Shown piece by piece: positions 19,490 to 27,852 of a stretch of DNA of 64,000 nucleotides. Positions within the stretch are counted from its first letter, which is position 1, and each line of letters starts with the position of its first letter. The stretch spans positions 1 to 64,000 of the forward strand of contig NZ_PYBV01000042.1 in NCBI RefSeq assembly GCF_003205615.1. The letters run 5' to 3'. The DNA comes from Micromonospora arborensis (GTDB taxonomy: Bacteria > Actinomycetota > Actinomycetes > Mycobacteriales > Micromonosporaceae). The notes under the pieces were generated by a model. That model was not told the DNA's origin. It saw nothing but the letters and a program-made list of their open reading frames with translations, and made no database searches. A program made the position numbers and the translations under genes.

Positions 19490-19870
19490 GTGATTCCTGA
19501 GGATCTGCGATACACCGCCGAGCACGAGTGGGTGGCGGGTGACGGCACGGGTTCGATCCGGGTCGGCATCACGCACTTCGCGCAGGACGCGCTGGGTGAC
19601 ATCGTGTACGTGCAGTTGCCCGAGGCGGGTGCGGTGGTCGCGGCCGGTGATTCGCTGGGTGAGATCGAGTCGACCAAGAGTGTGTCGGAGATCTACGCGC
19701 CGGTGGCCGGTACGGTTTCGGCGCGCAACGAGGCGTTGGGTGATACGCCTGAGCTGATCAATACTGATCCGTACGGTGCGGGTTGGTTGGTGGAGATCAC
19801 GCCGAATGATCCGACGGCGACGGACGGGTTGCTGACGGCGGGCGCTTATCAGAAGATCACCGAAGGCTGA
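19490..19870 (+). CDS. gcvH: Glycine cleavage system H protein
   Basis: Lipoyl carrier protein of 126 residues that shuttles the aminomethyl group between the P, T and L proteins of glycine cleavage. The lipoylation site is K63 in EIESTKSVSEIYAP. The opening LRYTAEHEWV and the closing GAGWLVEITP are typical. gcvP and gcvT are not nearby, the usual actinobacterial situation, where gcvH sits beside garA instead. Start is GTG 19490. Confidence 0.95.
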   Translation: MIPEDLRYTAEHEWVAGDGTGSIRVGITHFAQDALGDIVYVQLPEAGAVVAAGDSLGEIESTKSVSEIYAPVAGTVSARNEALGDTPELINTDPYGAGWLVEITPNDPTATDGLLTAGAYQKITEG

Positions 19871-19911
19871 GTGTGCTTGTTCCGGTGCGTGGGCTGTCTG
19901 CGCGCGTCCGG

Positions 19912-19940
19912 TTGCCCTGCATTTCGGCGCTGGCTAGGCT
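19912..19940 (+). promoter_or_regulatory. Candidate housekeeping-sigma promoter for garA
   Basis: TTGCCC (19912-19917) and TAGGCT (19935-19940) are separated by exactly 17 bases, matching the vegetative actinobacterial promoter pattern. It lies in the 214-base gap between gcvH and garA. The rest of the gap shows nothing else I can support. Confidence 0.45.
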
Positions 19941-20084
19941 CGCCCAGTCGACCGAGAACCCAATAGTTGAGCGTTGTGGAATTGCCTTCCCGGGCACGGG
20001 GAGCCAGCCGCCGGGTGAACGAGCGCCCGGCGGCCAGACCCGCCATTACCCGACGCCGACCGAACAGATCCGTGAGGTGGTCCC

Positions 20085-20537
20085 ATGACGCGGCCAGACG
20101 ACGAGTTCCCCCCGCTCGACGTCACTTCGACGCTCAATCTCGGTTCGCTCGACGAAGTGCTGGAGGGGCCGGATACCGATGTGGTGCCGAGCCGGATGTC
20201 CGGTTCGTTGCCGCCGGGTATGGCGCTGCTGGTGGTTCGTCGAGGTCCGAATGCGGGTGCCCGGTTCTTGTTGGACCACGATGTGACGACCAGTGGCCGG
20301 CACCCGGACAGTGACATCTTCCTCGATGACGTGACGGTGTCGCGTCGGCACGCGGAGTTCCACCGTGATGGTGGGACGTTCACGGTGCGCGACGTGGGTA
20401 GCCTGAATGGCACGTACGTGAATCGTGAGCGGGTCGAGGCGGCCACGTTGAGCAATGGTGACGAGGTTCAGATCGGTAAGTTCCGGGTGGTGTTCATCGC
20501 CGGTCCGCGCCCGGAGGAGGAGGCCGGCCGGGGGTGA
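20085..20537 (+). CDS. garA: FHA-domain protein, GarA/OdhI type
   Basis: Protein of 150 residues: a flexible N-terminal tail with a threonine motif (DVTSTLNLGSL) and a C-terminal FHA domain (TTSGRHPDSDIFLDD, VSRRHAEF, GSLNGTYVN). In mycobacteria and corynebacteria the tail is phosphorylated by PknB/PknG. The FHA domain binds and inhibits 2-oxoglutarate dehydrogenase and glutamate dehydrogenase (established for GarA/OdhI). The tail here lacks a textbook ETTS sequence but keeps a T-S-T core. Its stop overlaps the next GTG. Confidence 0.88.
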   Translation: MTRPDDEFPPLDVTSTLNLGSLDEVLEGPDTDVVPSRMSGSLPPGMALLVVRRGPNAGARFLLDHDVTTSGRHPDSDIFLDDVTVSRRHAEFHRDGGTFTVRDVGSLNGTYVNRERVEAATLSNGDEVQIGKFRVVFIAGPRPEEEAGRG

Positions 20538-21289
20538 ACGAGCCTGCGGCCTCCACGTCACCCGGGGCGGCTCGGTCTCAGCCGCTGATGAGCATCGGTG
20601 AGGTGCTTGGGCAGTTGCGGGTGGATTTTCCGGACACCACGATTTCGAAGCTGCGGTTTCTTGAGGCCGAGGGTTTGGTCGAGCCGCAGCGGACGGCGGC
20701 GGGTTACCGGAAGTACAGCTGGGACGATGTGGCGCGGTTGCGGTTCGTGTTGACCGCGCAGCGGGACAAGTACCTGCCGTTGCGGGTGATCCGCGAGCAG
20801 TTGGCGGAGTGGGACTCGTCCGGTGAGCAGCCGGGGCGGTCGCGGCCGGCGTTGGTGGCGGTTGGTCCTGATGGTGCGGTGCCGGGTCGTGAGTCGGTGG
20901 AGCCGGCCGAGTCGTCGCAGGTGCGGCTCGGCCGGGCGGATCTGGTGGCGCGTAGTGGGATCGACGAGTCGACGCTTGTGGAGTTGGAGCGGCTTGGTGT
21001 GCTGGTGTCGGATCCGCCGGGGTGGTATGACGCGGATGCGTTGATCATCGCGTCGGCGGTGGCGGGGTTGGCGTCGTACGGGTTGGAGCCGCGGCACCTG
21101 CGGGGTTATCGGACTGCGGCGGACCGTGAGGTTGGTTTGTTCGCGCAGTTGGTGGCGCCGTTGGCGCGGCAGAGTGATCCGGCGGCGCGGGCGCGGGCGG
21201 CGGAGACGGCGCGTGAGTTGGTGGCGTTGTCGGAGCAGTTGCACGCGGCGTTGGTGCGGGTGGGTTTGCGTTCGACGTTGGGTCGGTGA
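20534..21289 (+). CDS. ftsR: MerR-type regulator FtsR (Rv1828-like)
   Basis: Protein of 251 residues with an N-terminal MerR helix-turn-helix (MSIGEVLGQL, then ISKLRFLEAEGLVEPQRT and the wing RKYSWDDVARLRFVL). A long helical C-terminal domain follows. It is the positional counterpart of Rv1828 and of Corynebacterium FtsR, a regulator acting on ftsZ expression (established in Corynebacterium). GTG 20534 overlaps the garA stop by 4 bases, so metabolic signalling and division control share an operon. Confidence 0.88.
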   Translation: MNEPAASTSPGAARSQPLMSIGEVLGQLRVDFPDTTISKLRFLEAEGLVEPQRTAAGYRKYSWDDVARLRFVLTAQRDKYLPLRVIREQLAEWDSSGEQPGRSRPALVAVGPDGAVPGRESVEPAESSQVRLGRADLVARSGIDESTLVELERLGVLVSDPPGWYDADALIIASAVAGLASYGLEPRHLRGYRTAADREVGLFAQLVAPLARQSDPAARARAAETARELVALSEQLHAALVRVGLRSTLGR

Positions 21290-21474
21290 GGGTGCCCGGT
21301 GGGTGGTGGCTGAGCGGAAAGATCTCTTCCGGGAAGCGTGCCGTAGGCTTGCCGGGGTAACCCCTTTCTGGCGCGGACGTGGTGCTGTAGCGCATGGGAC
21401 GGCCGTGTCGCGGTCCGTGTACCGTGCAGGGAAGGGCGCGGTGCGGCGTAGGTGACAACGACACGGAGGCAGCG

Positions 21475-21939
21475 GTGCGCGAGCTGAGCGTGGTCGGAGT
21501 TCGGGTGGAGCTGCCTAGCAACCAACCGATCGTCCTGCTCAGGGAGGTCGAGGGGGACCGCTATCTGCCGATCTGGATCGGCGCGGTCGAGGCCACGGCT
21601 ATCGCTTATGAGCAGCAGGGGGTCAAGCCGGCTCGGCCGTTGACGCATGATCTTCTGCGGGACGTGTTGGCGGCGTTGAAGGCGCCCTTGCAGGCGGTGG
21701 AGATCACCGAGCTCAAGGAGAACGTGTTCTACGCGGATCTGTTGATCGGCGATGGGGTGCGGGTGTCGGCGCGGCCGAGCGATTCGATCGCGTTGGCGTT
21801 GCGTGTCGGTGCGCCGATTCGTTGTGCGGAGCAGGTCCTCAGCGAGGCGGGGATCGTCATCCCTGATGAGCAGGAGGACGAGGTGGAGAAGTTCCGTGAG
21901 TTCCTCGACCAGGTGCGTCCGGAGGATTTCGCGGGCTGA
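21475..21939 (+). CDS. Bifunctional nuclease domain protein (DUF151, Rv1829-like)
   Basis: Protein of 154 residues of the DUF151/bifunctional nuclease family. It opens MRELSVVGVRVELPSNQPIV, carries LPIWIGAVEATAIAYEQQGV and SARPSDSIALALRV, and has an acidic C-terminal helix (EQEDEVEKFREFLDQV). Plant relatives have RNase and DNase activity; the bacterial role is unsettled. GTG 21475 follows ACGGAGGC. It lies between two MerR genes in the conserved order Rv1828-Rv1829-Rv1830. Confidence 0.87.
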   Translation: MRELSVVGVRVELPSNQPIVLLREVEGDRYLPIWIGAVEATAIAYEQQGVKPARPLTHDLLRDVLAALKAPLQAVEITELKENVFYADLLIGDGVRVSARPSDSIALALRVGAPIRCAEQVLSEAGIVIPDEQEDEVEKFREFLDQVRPEDFAG

Positions 21940-22123
21940 GGTTGCTCGTCCCGGCTGTCACTGTGGGTGATTCCGGCGCGGTTGGTGATCTTTCTCGGTG
22001 GCTGCGCGGCGTGTCGCGTCGGTTCCTCCGTGGTAACCCCTGAAGGTGGCTATAGGGTTTCCTTGTCGAGGGGTGCGCGTCCCGGAAACGACGCGTCGCC
22101 ACACTGACGGGGAGGTTGTCCGG

Positions 22124-22720
22124 ATGCACGAGCCGCAGGATTCCGATCCGGGTGGAGAGTTGGACGAGCCGGGTGCCTCGTCGCCAGGTGTGGCGACTGA
22201 GGGTGACGGTTCGGTTGGCTACCGGGGTGTGACGGCCTGCCATGCGGTGGGCATCAGTTACCGGCAGTTGGATTACTGGGCGCGGACGACGCTGGTGGTG
22301 CCGAGCGTGCGTGACGCCTCTGGGTCGGGGACGCAGCGGTTGTATTCGTTCCGGGACCTGGTGGTGTTGAAGGTCGTGAAGCGGTTGTTGGACGCGGGGG
22401 TGTCCCTGCAGAACATCCGTAAGGCGATTGAGGCGCTGCGGTCGCGTGGTGTGGAGGATCTGGCGGGGATCACGCTGATCTCTGATGGGACGACGGTGTA
22501 TGAGTGTCGTTCTCCGGAGGAGGTGGTCGACCTGTTGCAGGGTGGCCAGGGTGTCTTCGGGATCGCGATCGGTGGGGCTTTCAAGGAGATCCAGGGGTCG
22601 TTGTCGCATCTGCCGGCGGAGCCGGCGACGAGCGCCCCGGTGGAGTCGGTGGTGTCGTCGGAGTCGGATCCGGTGGGCGACGAGTTGGCGGCGCGGCGGG
22701 CGCGGCGGCGGGCCGGCTGA
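22124..22720 (+). CDS. MerR family regulator (Rv1830-like)
   Basis: Protein of 198 residues. After about 45 acidic residues comes a MerR-type helix-turn-helix (GVTACHAVGISYRQLDYWAR, then RLYSFRDLVVLKVVKRLLDA). A C-terminal domain with LAGITLISDGTTVYECRSPE and a basic tail (ARRARRRAG) follow. ATG 22124 has GGGGAGG upstream; an earlier in-frame start at 22046 is unlikely. Upstream AACCC and GGGTT (around 22035-22059) could form its own operator. Targets are unknown. Confidence 0.85.
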   Translation: MHEPQDSDPGGELDEPGASSPGVATEGDGSVGYRGVTACHAVGISYRQLDYWARTTLVVPSVRDASGSGTQRLYSFRDLVVLKVVKRLLDAGVSLQNIRKAIEALRSRGVEDLAGITLISDGTTVYECRSPEEVVDLLQGGQGVFGIAIGGAFKEIQGSLSHLPAEPATSAPVESVVSSESDPVGDELAARRARRRAG

Positions 22721-22980
22721 GCGGCGCGTTTTCCGGTTTTTTTCCGGTTGGTTTTCTCGCGACCGTCGGTGACGGTGGCAGGGGCCGTTGGGTCGGTGTG
22801 TTCCACCGTGGATACGGTGGGTGTCGCTGTGGTGGCCGGTTGTGGAAATTCCAGCCGGTAGTGGTGACGTAGCGTGGTCGTCCGCCTGTCGGGAATCCGA
22901 TACGGGGGCGATGACCGGAAGCGGTTGACACGCTATGGTCCCTCACGGTTCTGGACCCTTCATCCCCGGAAGGAACGACC

Positions 22981-23379
22981 GTGACGGTTACGGAAGAGAC
23001 GGCTCCCGCTTCGCACTACGAGCGCATTGGCGGCGCCAGTTCGGTCAAGGCGGCTGTTGAGCTGTTCTACGACAAGGTCCTCGCCGACCCGGAGTTGGCG
23101 GGTTACTTCACCAGTGTGGACATGGTTGGTCAGCGGCGGCACCTGGCGTTGATGTTGACCGTGGTGCTGGGTGGGCCGAACGAGTACACCGGCCGCGGGT
23201 TGGCCGAGGCGCACCAGCCGTTGAACATCACGGTGGAGCATTACGCGAAGGTGGGTGTGCACCTGACGACGACGCTGACCGAGTTGGGTGTGCCGGCGGA
23301 CATCATCGCCGACGTGCAGACCGTGCTGGGGCAGGTGCAGGACCAGGTGGTGGCCTCCGGGAACCGGTCGGGCGTCTGA
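22981..23379 (+). CDS. Group I truncated haemoglobin (trHbN type)
   Basis: Haem protein of 132 residues on the 2-on-2 globin fold. It shows YERIGGASSVKAAVELFYDKV (B10 Tyr in ELFYDKV), ALMLTVVLGGPNEYTG and the proximal-His segment EHYAKVGVHL. Group I members oxidise NO to nitrate (established for mycobacterial HbN). GTG 22981 follows GGAAGG. The flavohaemoglobin-like gene starts 2 bases after its stop, so the two likely form a NO/O2-handling operon. The 260 bases upstream hold no gene. Confidence 0.88.
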   Translation: MTVTEETAPASHYERIGGASSVKAAVELFYDKVLADPELAGYFTSVDMVGQRRHLALMLTVVLGGPNEYTGRGLAEAHQPLNITVEHYAKVGVHLTTTLTELGVPADIIADVQTVLGQVQDQVVASGNRSGV

Positions 23380-23381
23380 GC

Positions 23382-24563
23382 GTGGACGCGGCCCGACTCA
23401 AGCAGAGTTGGTCCCTGGTCGCCGCGCACGGCGACCAGGTGCCGCTCTATTTCTACTCGACGTTGTTTCTCGCTCATCCTGAGACGCGGCAGATGTTCCC
23501 GACGAACATGGCCGGGCAGCGGGATCGCCTCGTGACCGCGTTGGGGCACATCGTGTCCAATGTGGACCAGTTGGATCAGCTGGTGGGTTTCCTGCAGGAT
23601 CTCGGCGCGGACCACCGTAAGTTCGCGGTACGCGCGGAGCACTACCCGGCGGTCGGTGAGGCGCTGTTGGCGACGTTGCAGCATTTCCTCGGGGAGCAGT
23701 GGACCGACGAGTTGGCTCAGGAGTGGACAGCCGCGTACGGGTTGATCGCGCAGGTGATGACGGAGGCGGCGCAGGCCGCTGAGGCGGTGAACCCGCCGTG
23801 GTGGGTTTCCGAGATCGTGGCGCATGAGCGGCGGGCGTTCGACGTGGCGGTGTTGACGGTGCGTCCGCAGTACCTGTTGCCGTTCACCCCGGGTCAGTCG
23901 GTGGGGGTGTCGCACCCGTCGGTGCGTTCGTGGCGGTACTACTCGCCGGCGAACGCGCCGCGCGCGGACGGCACCCTGGAGTTGCATGTGCGGGCCGCGC
24001 CGGGTGGTGCGGTGTCGTCGCGGCTGGTGTATGGGTCGGCGGTGGGGGATCGGATCCACCTGGCGGCGCCGGTCGGAGATCGGCTGGCGTTGTGGTCGGC
24101 GGGTTCCAGTGATCTGTTGTTGCTGGTCGCGGGGACGGGCTGGGCGCCGGTGAAGGCGTTGGTGGAGCAGGTCGCGGCGGAGGGTGCCCGCCGGCGGGTG
24201 GACCTGTACGTGGGTGCCCGCTCCCGCAGTGAGCTCTACGACAGCGACGCGATCGACAAGATGGCGTCGTCGTACCCCTGGTTGACGGTGACCTACGTGG
24301 TGGGTGCCGATGTGAACCGGCCGGGGGAGTTCGTGCAAGCGGTGGACCGGGCGTTGGCCGATGGTGACTGGCGTTCCCGGCATGTGTTCGTGTGCGGGTC
24401 GGACCAGATGGTTTCGTATGCGGTGCAGACGTTGGGCCAGGCGGGTTTCCACCCGGGTCAGGTGCACCACGAAGGCCTGGGTGATCAGTGGTACGGCCCG
24501 GCCTGGCGTACGGCGGTGCAGCAGGCGCCCGTCGGTGACACTTCGGGAGGTGGGCACAGGTGA
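23382..24563 (+). CDS. Flavohaemoglobin-like globin-reductase fusion protein
   Basis: Protein of 393 residues. A three-on-three globin (about 1-130) has tyrosine in LYFYSTLFL (B10 region), a CD-loop MFP and proximal His in RAEHYPAVGEALL. An FAD-binding region follows (RSWRYYSPANAP), then an NAD-binding region (AGTGWAPVKAL, HVFVCGSDQM). This is the layout of NO-dioxygenase flavohaemoglobins. The nucleotide loop reads GTGWAP instead of the usual GGTGxTP. It is coupled to the truncated haemoglobin just upstream. Confidence 0.88.
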   Translation: MDAARLKQSWSLVAAHGDQVPLYFYSTLFLAHPETRQMFPTNMAGQRDRLVTALGHIVSNVDQLDQLVGFLQDLGADHRKFAVRAEHYPAVGEALLATLQHFLGEQWTDELAQEWTAAYGLIAQVMTEAAQAAEAVNPPWWVSEIVAHERRAFDVAVLTVRPQYLLPFTPGQSVGVSHPSVRSWRYYSPANAPRADGTLELHVRAAPGGAVSSRLVYGSAVGDRIHLAAPVGDRLALWSAGSSDLLLLVAGTGWAPVKALVEQVAAEGARRRVDLYVGARSRSELYDSDAIDKMASSYPWLTVTYVVGADVNRPGEFVQAVDRALADGDWRSRHVFVCGSDQMVSYAVQTLGQAGFHPGQVHHEGLGDQWYGPAWRTAVQQAPVGDTSGGGHR

Positions 24564-24615
24564 ACGCGAGGAGTGAGCTTGCGAGCCCCGCAGTCGCGAA
24601 CGGAGGCGGCCACAG

Positions 24616-25311
24616 GTGAGTGCGACCCCGATCAGCCGGTACGACGGGATGCAGATCTCCGGCGGTGTGCAGGTGCGGATGACCGCCGACCGGGTCCGGA
24701 GGTGGGAGTTCGGTGCCGCGTCGTTCGCGCGGCGTGGTTACGACAACGCCGACGTGGACCGCTTCCGGGTGCAGGTCGCTGACGAGTTGGACCTGTTGGC
24801 GACGCAGATCGCGACGTTGCGGGCGGAGAATGAGCGGCTGAACGACCGGGTGGAGTTGCACCGGCACGGGGTCATCCCGAGCAACGGGGCGGCGGCGAAG
24901 ATCCCGGCGGCGCGGGAGGTGAATCTGCTGTCCGCGGCGCAACGGGAGGCGGAGCAGATCATCGCGCAGGCGCATGACTACGCGCGGCGGGTCGCCGAGT
25001 ACGCCCGGGTGCAGTACGAGAGTTACATGCACGCGGCGGAGGCGGAGGCGAAGCGGGAGGCGGAGCGGGCGGTGACGGAGTACCGCAGCGCGGCCGGGTC
25101 GAGCTTCGACGACACGGTGGCGACGCGGGAGGCGTTGCGGATCTTCGGCGAGATGATGGTGTCGCACATGCAGGCGGCGGCGCGGCATCTCGATGATGGC
25201 AGCGAGCAGTTGGCCCGCACGATGGACCGGATCCAGGCGGAGACGGCGGGGGCGCCGTTCGTCGGCGGTGCGGTGGGGCAGTCGGCGTTGCCGCGGCACC
25301 ACCAGCGGTGA
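24616..25311 (+). CDS. DivIVA-domain coiled-coil protein
   Basis: Protein of 231 residues. A DivIVA-type N-terminus (RRGYDNADVDRFRVQVADEL) leads into a long coiled coil (LLATQIATLRAENERLND) and an Ala/Glu-rich helical region (HAAEAEAKREAERAVTEY). DivIVA-like proteins mark poles and septa in actinomycetes; this is a short, divergent member rather than the main polar DivIVA. GTG 24616 follows GGAGGCGGCC. It lies 52 bases after the flavohaemoglobin gene, and a functional link is not evident. Confidence 0.78.
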   Translation: MSATPISRYDGMQISGGVQVRMTADRVRRWEFGAASFARRGYDNADVDRFRVQVADELDLLATQIATLRAENERLNDRVELHRHGVIPSNGAAAKIPAAREVNLLSAAQREAEQIIAQAHDYARRVAEYARVQYESYMHAAEAEAKREAERAVTEYRSAAGSSFDDTVATREALRIFGEMMVSHMQAAARHLDDGSEQLARTMDRIQAETAGAPFVGGAVGQSALPRHHQR

Positions 25312-25316
25312 GGTCG

Positions 25317-25348
25317 GGCGGGTGGGGTCCGCTGATGCCCCACCCGCC
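25317..25348 (+). terminator. Terminator-like hairpin after the DivIVA-domain gene
   Basis: An 11-bp perfect stem, GGCGGGTGGGG (25317-25327) with CCCCACCCGCC (25338-25348), and a 10-nt loop, 5 bases after the stop. There is no T-tract. Confidence 0.55.
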
Positions 25349-25502
25349 GGTGCTGGCGGGCACGTCCAGGCCGGGTCGTCGCGGAGCTTCGTCGTCGCGC
25401 AGCGTCCGCTGGGCCAGCAGCATTCGCTGATCTTGGTTAGCACACCGTCGCCCGATGCCACGCCCTCCGACCCATGGGTGTGCCCCGGGGGCCCGACGCA
25501 CA

Positions 25503-26435
25503 ATGGCGATCATGACTTCGTCCCACACCTTTGAGCCGATTCTGCGCCGCATCGCCGCCGAGATCGAGAGCATGGCCGAACGTGGTCGGCCTGCCGACTA
25601 CATCCCGGCGCTCGCGGTATACGACCCGCGACGGTTCGGTATGGCAGTCGCGGAGCTTGACGGCACGGTGTACGGAGTCGGGGACTGGCGGGAGCCCTTC
25701 TCCACGCAGTCCATCTCCAAGGTCTTCACCCTCGCCCTCGACCTGGCCCGCGAGGGCGACACCTTGTGGAAGCACGTCAGCCGCGAGCCCTCCGGCAACC
25801 CCTTCAACTCGCTGGTGCAGCTGGAGTACGAGAACGGCATCCCGCGCAACCCGTTCATCAACGCCGGCGCACTCGTCGTCACCGATCGTCTCCACACCCT
25901 GACCGGCTACGCGGCGGGCACCCTCCTGGAGTTCCTGCGTGCGGAGAGCGGCAACGCGGCGCTCGCCATCAACGATGGCGTTGCCGCCTCTGAGTCCGCC
26001 CATGGCGACCGCAACGCCGCGCTCGGGCACTTCATGGCGTCGTACGGGAACATCGAAAACCCGGTCGCGGTCCTCCTCGACCAGTACTTCCGCCAGTGCT
26101 CCATCGAGGCATCCTGCGCCGACCTCGCCCTGGCCACCGGCTTCCTCGCTCGGCACGGCATCCGCGCGGACGGCACCCGTCTGTTGACCCAGAGTCAGGC
26201 CAAGCAGGTCAATGCCATCATGCTCACCTGCGGAACGTACGACGCCGCGGGCGACTTCGCCTACCGCGTGGGTCTGCCCGGCAAGAGCGGCGTCGGCGGC
26301 GGCATCATCGCCGTCGTCCCCGGCTGCTGCACGCTCTGCGTGTGGGGGCCCGGCCTGGACGAGCGGGGCAATTCGGTGGTGGGAGTTGCGGCGCTGGACC
26401 GCTTCACGACGCTCACGGGACTATCGGTGTTCTGA
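25503..26435 (+). CDS. glsA: Glutaminase A
   Basis: Serine-dependent beta-lactamase-like glutaminase of 310 residues, hydrolysing glutamine to glutamate and ammonia. The catalytic S-x-x-K motif is STQSISKVF. Other signatures are SGNPFNSLVQLE, NPFINAGALV, LTCGTYDAAGDFAYRVG and LPGKSGVGGGIIAV. Length matches the family. ATG 25503 or 25512 can serve as start; an in-frame start at 25455 would add a poor head. It stands alone, with no transporter or regulator linked. Confidence 0.92.
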   Translation: MAIMTSSHTFEPILRRIAAEIESMAERGRPADYIPALAVYDPRRFGMAVAELDGTVYGVGDWREPFSTQSISKVFTLALDLAREGDTLWKHVSREPSGNPFNSLVQLEYENGIPRNPFINAGALVVTDRLHTLTGYAAGTLLEFLRAESGNAALAINDGVAASESAHGDRNAALGHFMASYGNIENPVAVLLDQYFRQCSIEASCADLALATGFLARHGIRADGTRLLTQSQAKQVNAIMLTCGTYDAAGDFAYRVGLPGKSGVGGGIIAVVPGCCTLCVWGPGLDERGNSVVGVAALDRFTTLTGLSVF

Positions 26436-26511
26436 CCGCGGGCCGTCTTCAACAGGTTGTCCTGCTGGACTGTGTCCTTCCGGTTCCCGGGGACTCGGCG
26501 AGGAGGTCACT

Positions 26512-26994
26512 GTGACCACGCAACGGCTCAGGGTTGCCGCGTACGCGGTGTGTCTGCGGAACGAGCATCTGCTGCTCGCCCGCTGGGTTTCGCCGGACAG
26601 GGCTCGCCGGCACTGGACGCTGCCCGGCGGTGGGATCGAGCATGCCGAGGATCCGTTCGACGCCGTCGTGCGGGAGGTGGCGGAGGAGACAGGGTACGAG
26701 GCTCAGGTCGAGCAGTTGCTCGGTGTGAACTCGCGAACGAGGACCGTGGAAAGCTACGACGGCGGAGTTGTCGACCTACACATGCTGGCCGTCTTCTACC
26801 GGGCCCGGATCGTTGCCGGTGAGCTTCGACCCGAGACGGACGGCACAACCGACCTGGCGCAGTGGATACCACTGGCAGAGGTCGCCGGCCTGGAGCGTTC
26901 GGTGGTTGTCGACATCGGGCTTGATCTGTATGGCAACGCGCCGCCCACGGGGCACACGGAGCCGATTCGCATGACGGGGCTGATGCGGCACTGA
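26512..26994 (+). CDS. NUDIX hydrolase
   Basis: Hydrolase of 160 residues acting on nucleoside diphosphates linked to X. The Nudix box is complete: GGGIEHAEDPFDAVVREVAE followed by ETGY. The substrate cannot be told from sequence. GTG 26512 has GAGGAGG five bases upstream. It follows glsA by 76 bases on the same strand and is convergent with the membrane protein gene, whose stop touches its own (26994/26995). Confidence 0.88.
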   Translation: MTTQRLRVAAYAVCLRNEHLLLARWVSPDRARRHWTLPGGGIEHAEDPFDAVVREVAEETGYEAQVEQLLGVNSRTRTVESYDGGVVDLHMLAVFYRARIVAGELRPETDGTTDLAQWIPLAEVAGLERSVVVDIGLDLYGNAPPTGHTEPIRMTGLMRH

Positions 26995-27645
26995 TCAGCT
27001 GCCGAAGCCGGCAATGGTGTACGCGACGAAGCCGAGCAGCGCGAGGACCGTTGCCGCGGCGATCGCTTGCAGACGTACCCGCTTGGTCCGCGCGACGAGC
27101 AGGATCAGTGTGACACCGAGCACCGCCTCGATCACCGCGGTTTGCAGGCTGTCGGCGCGGTAACGCGAGCCACTGCCGGGTTCCGCGCTGCGGTTGGCCA
27201 GCATGGCCGCTTCGGCGAGCAGAACCGCGCCCGGCGCGGCCATGGGGATCGCTCGCAGCCGGGTCTGCCCGTCGTGGCTCAGTCCACCCGCCGCACCGAA
27301 GACGGCGCCGGCGAGGACCCCGAAGAACAGCCACGCCATCGTCGTCGGGGACGACAGATTCTGCACGCTGTCGTTCATCAGGACGACCGCCGCGAGGTAG
27401 TACGCCTCTACGGCGACGACCAGCAGCACGATCCCGGCGACTGCGGACCGCCGCCAGTCGGCGCGTAGCCACCACCCGATGCCGAACGCGCCGACCGCCC
27501 AGACGGCGCTTGAGTTGGCCAGGTTCGCCCAGGGGTACGGCAGGCTGCGCTGCAGCAACAGGTCCACCACGCCGAGAAGAACCCCACCGGCCAGCACCGT
27601 CACGACTCGGTGCCGGCGCCGGACCTCACGATCAATTGTCGTCAC
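26995..27645 (-). CDS. Hypothetical membrane protein (DUF6518-like)
   Basis: Protein of 216 residues with seven or so hydrophobic segments, such as VVTVLAGGVLLGVVDLLL, NSSAVWAVGAFGIGWWL, AVAGIVLLVVAVEAYYLAAV and FFGVLAGAVFGAAGG. A repeated pattern of short polar loops suggests a small bundle protein. It resembles a family of actinobacterial proteins of unknown function (DUF6518, from memory). GTG 27645 or 27663 could be the start; neither has a good ribosome site. Confidence 0.6.
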   Translation of the reverse strand: MTTIDREVRRRHRVVTVLAGGVLLGVVDLLLQRSLPYPWANLANSSAVWAVGAFGIGWWLRADWRRSAVAGIVLLVVAVEAYYLAAVVLMNDSVQNLSSPTTMAWLFFGVLAGAVFGAAGGLSHDGQTRLRAIPMAAPGAVLLAEAAMLANRSAEPGSGSRYRADSLQTAVIEAVLGVTLILLVARTKRVRLQAIAAATVLALLGFVAYTIAGFGS

Positions 27646-27852
27646 GGGGCAACGTTGCCACACTGCGCCACCCGGGACATCGGACTAAAGACGGGCTTCC
27701 TGCCGCGTCGCATCCGCCGTCCGGCTTGGTCACCGCCGTCCCCACGAACAGCGGGTGGTACCGATCAACCTGCAGGACGGGCCCGGAGTCGTCGACTTCT
27801 TCGAGGAGGATGTAGCTTCCGCGAGGCCGTGGGCTGGCCCGGCGCCAGCACG

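Noticed and set aside
22925-22939. TTGACA and TATGGT as a promoter for the truncated haemoglobin gene
   Set aside because: The two hexamers are only 3 bases apart instead of about 17, and no other -10 fits; likely chance.
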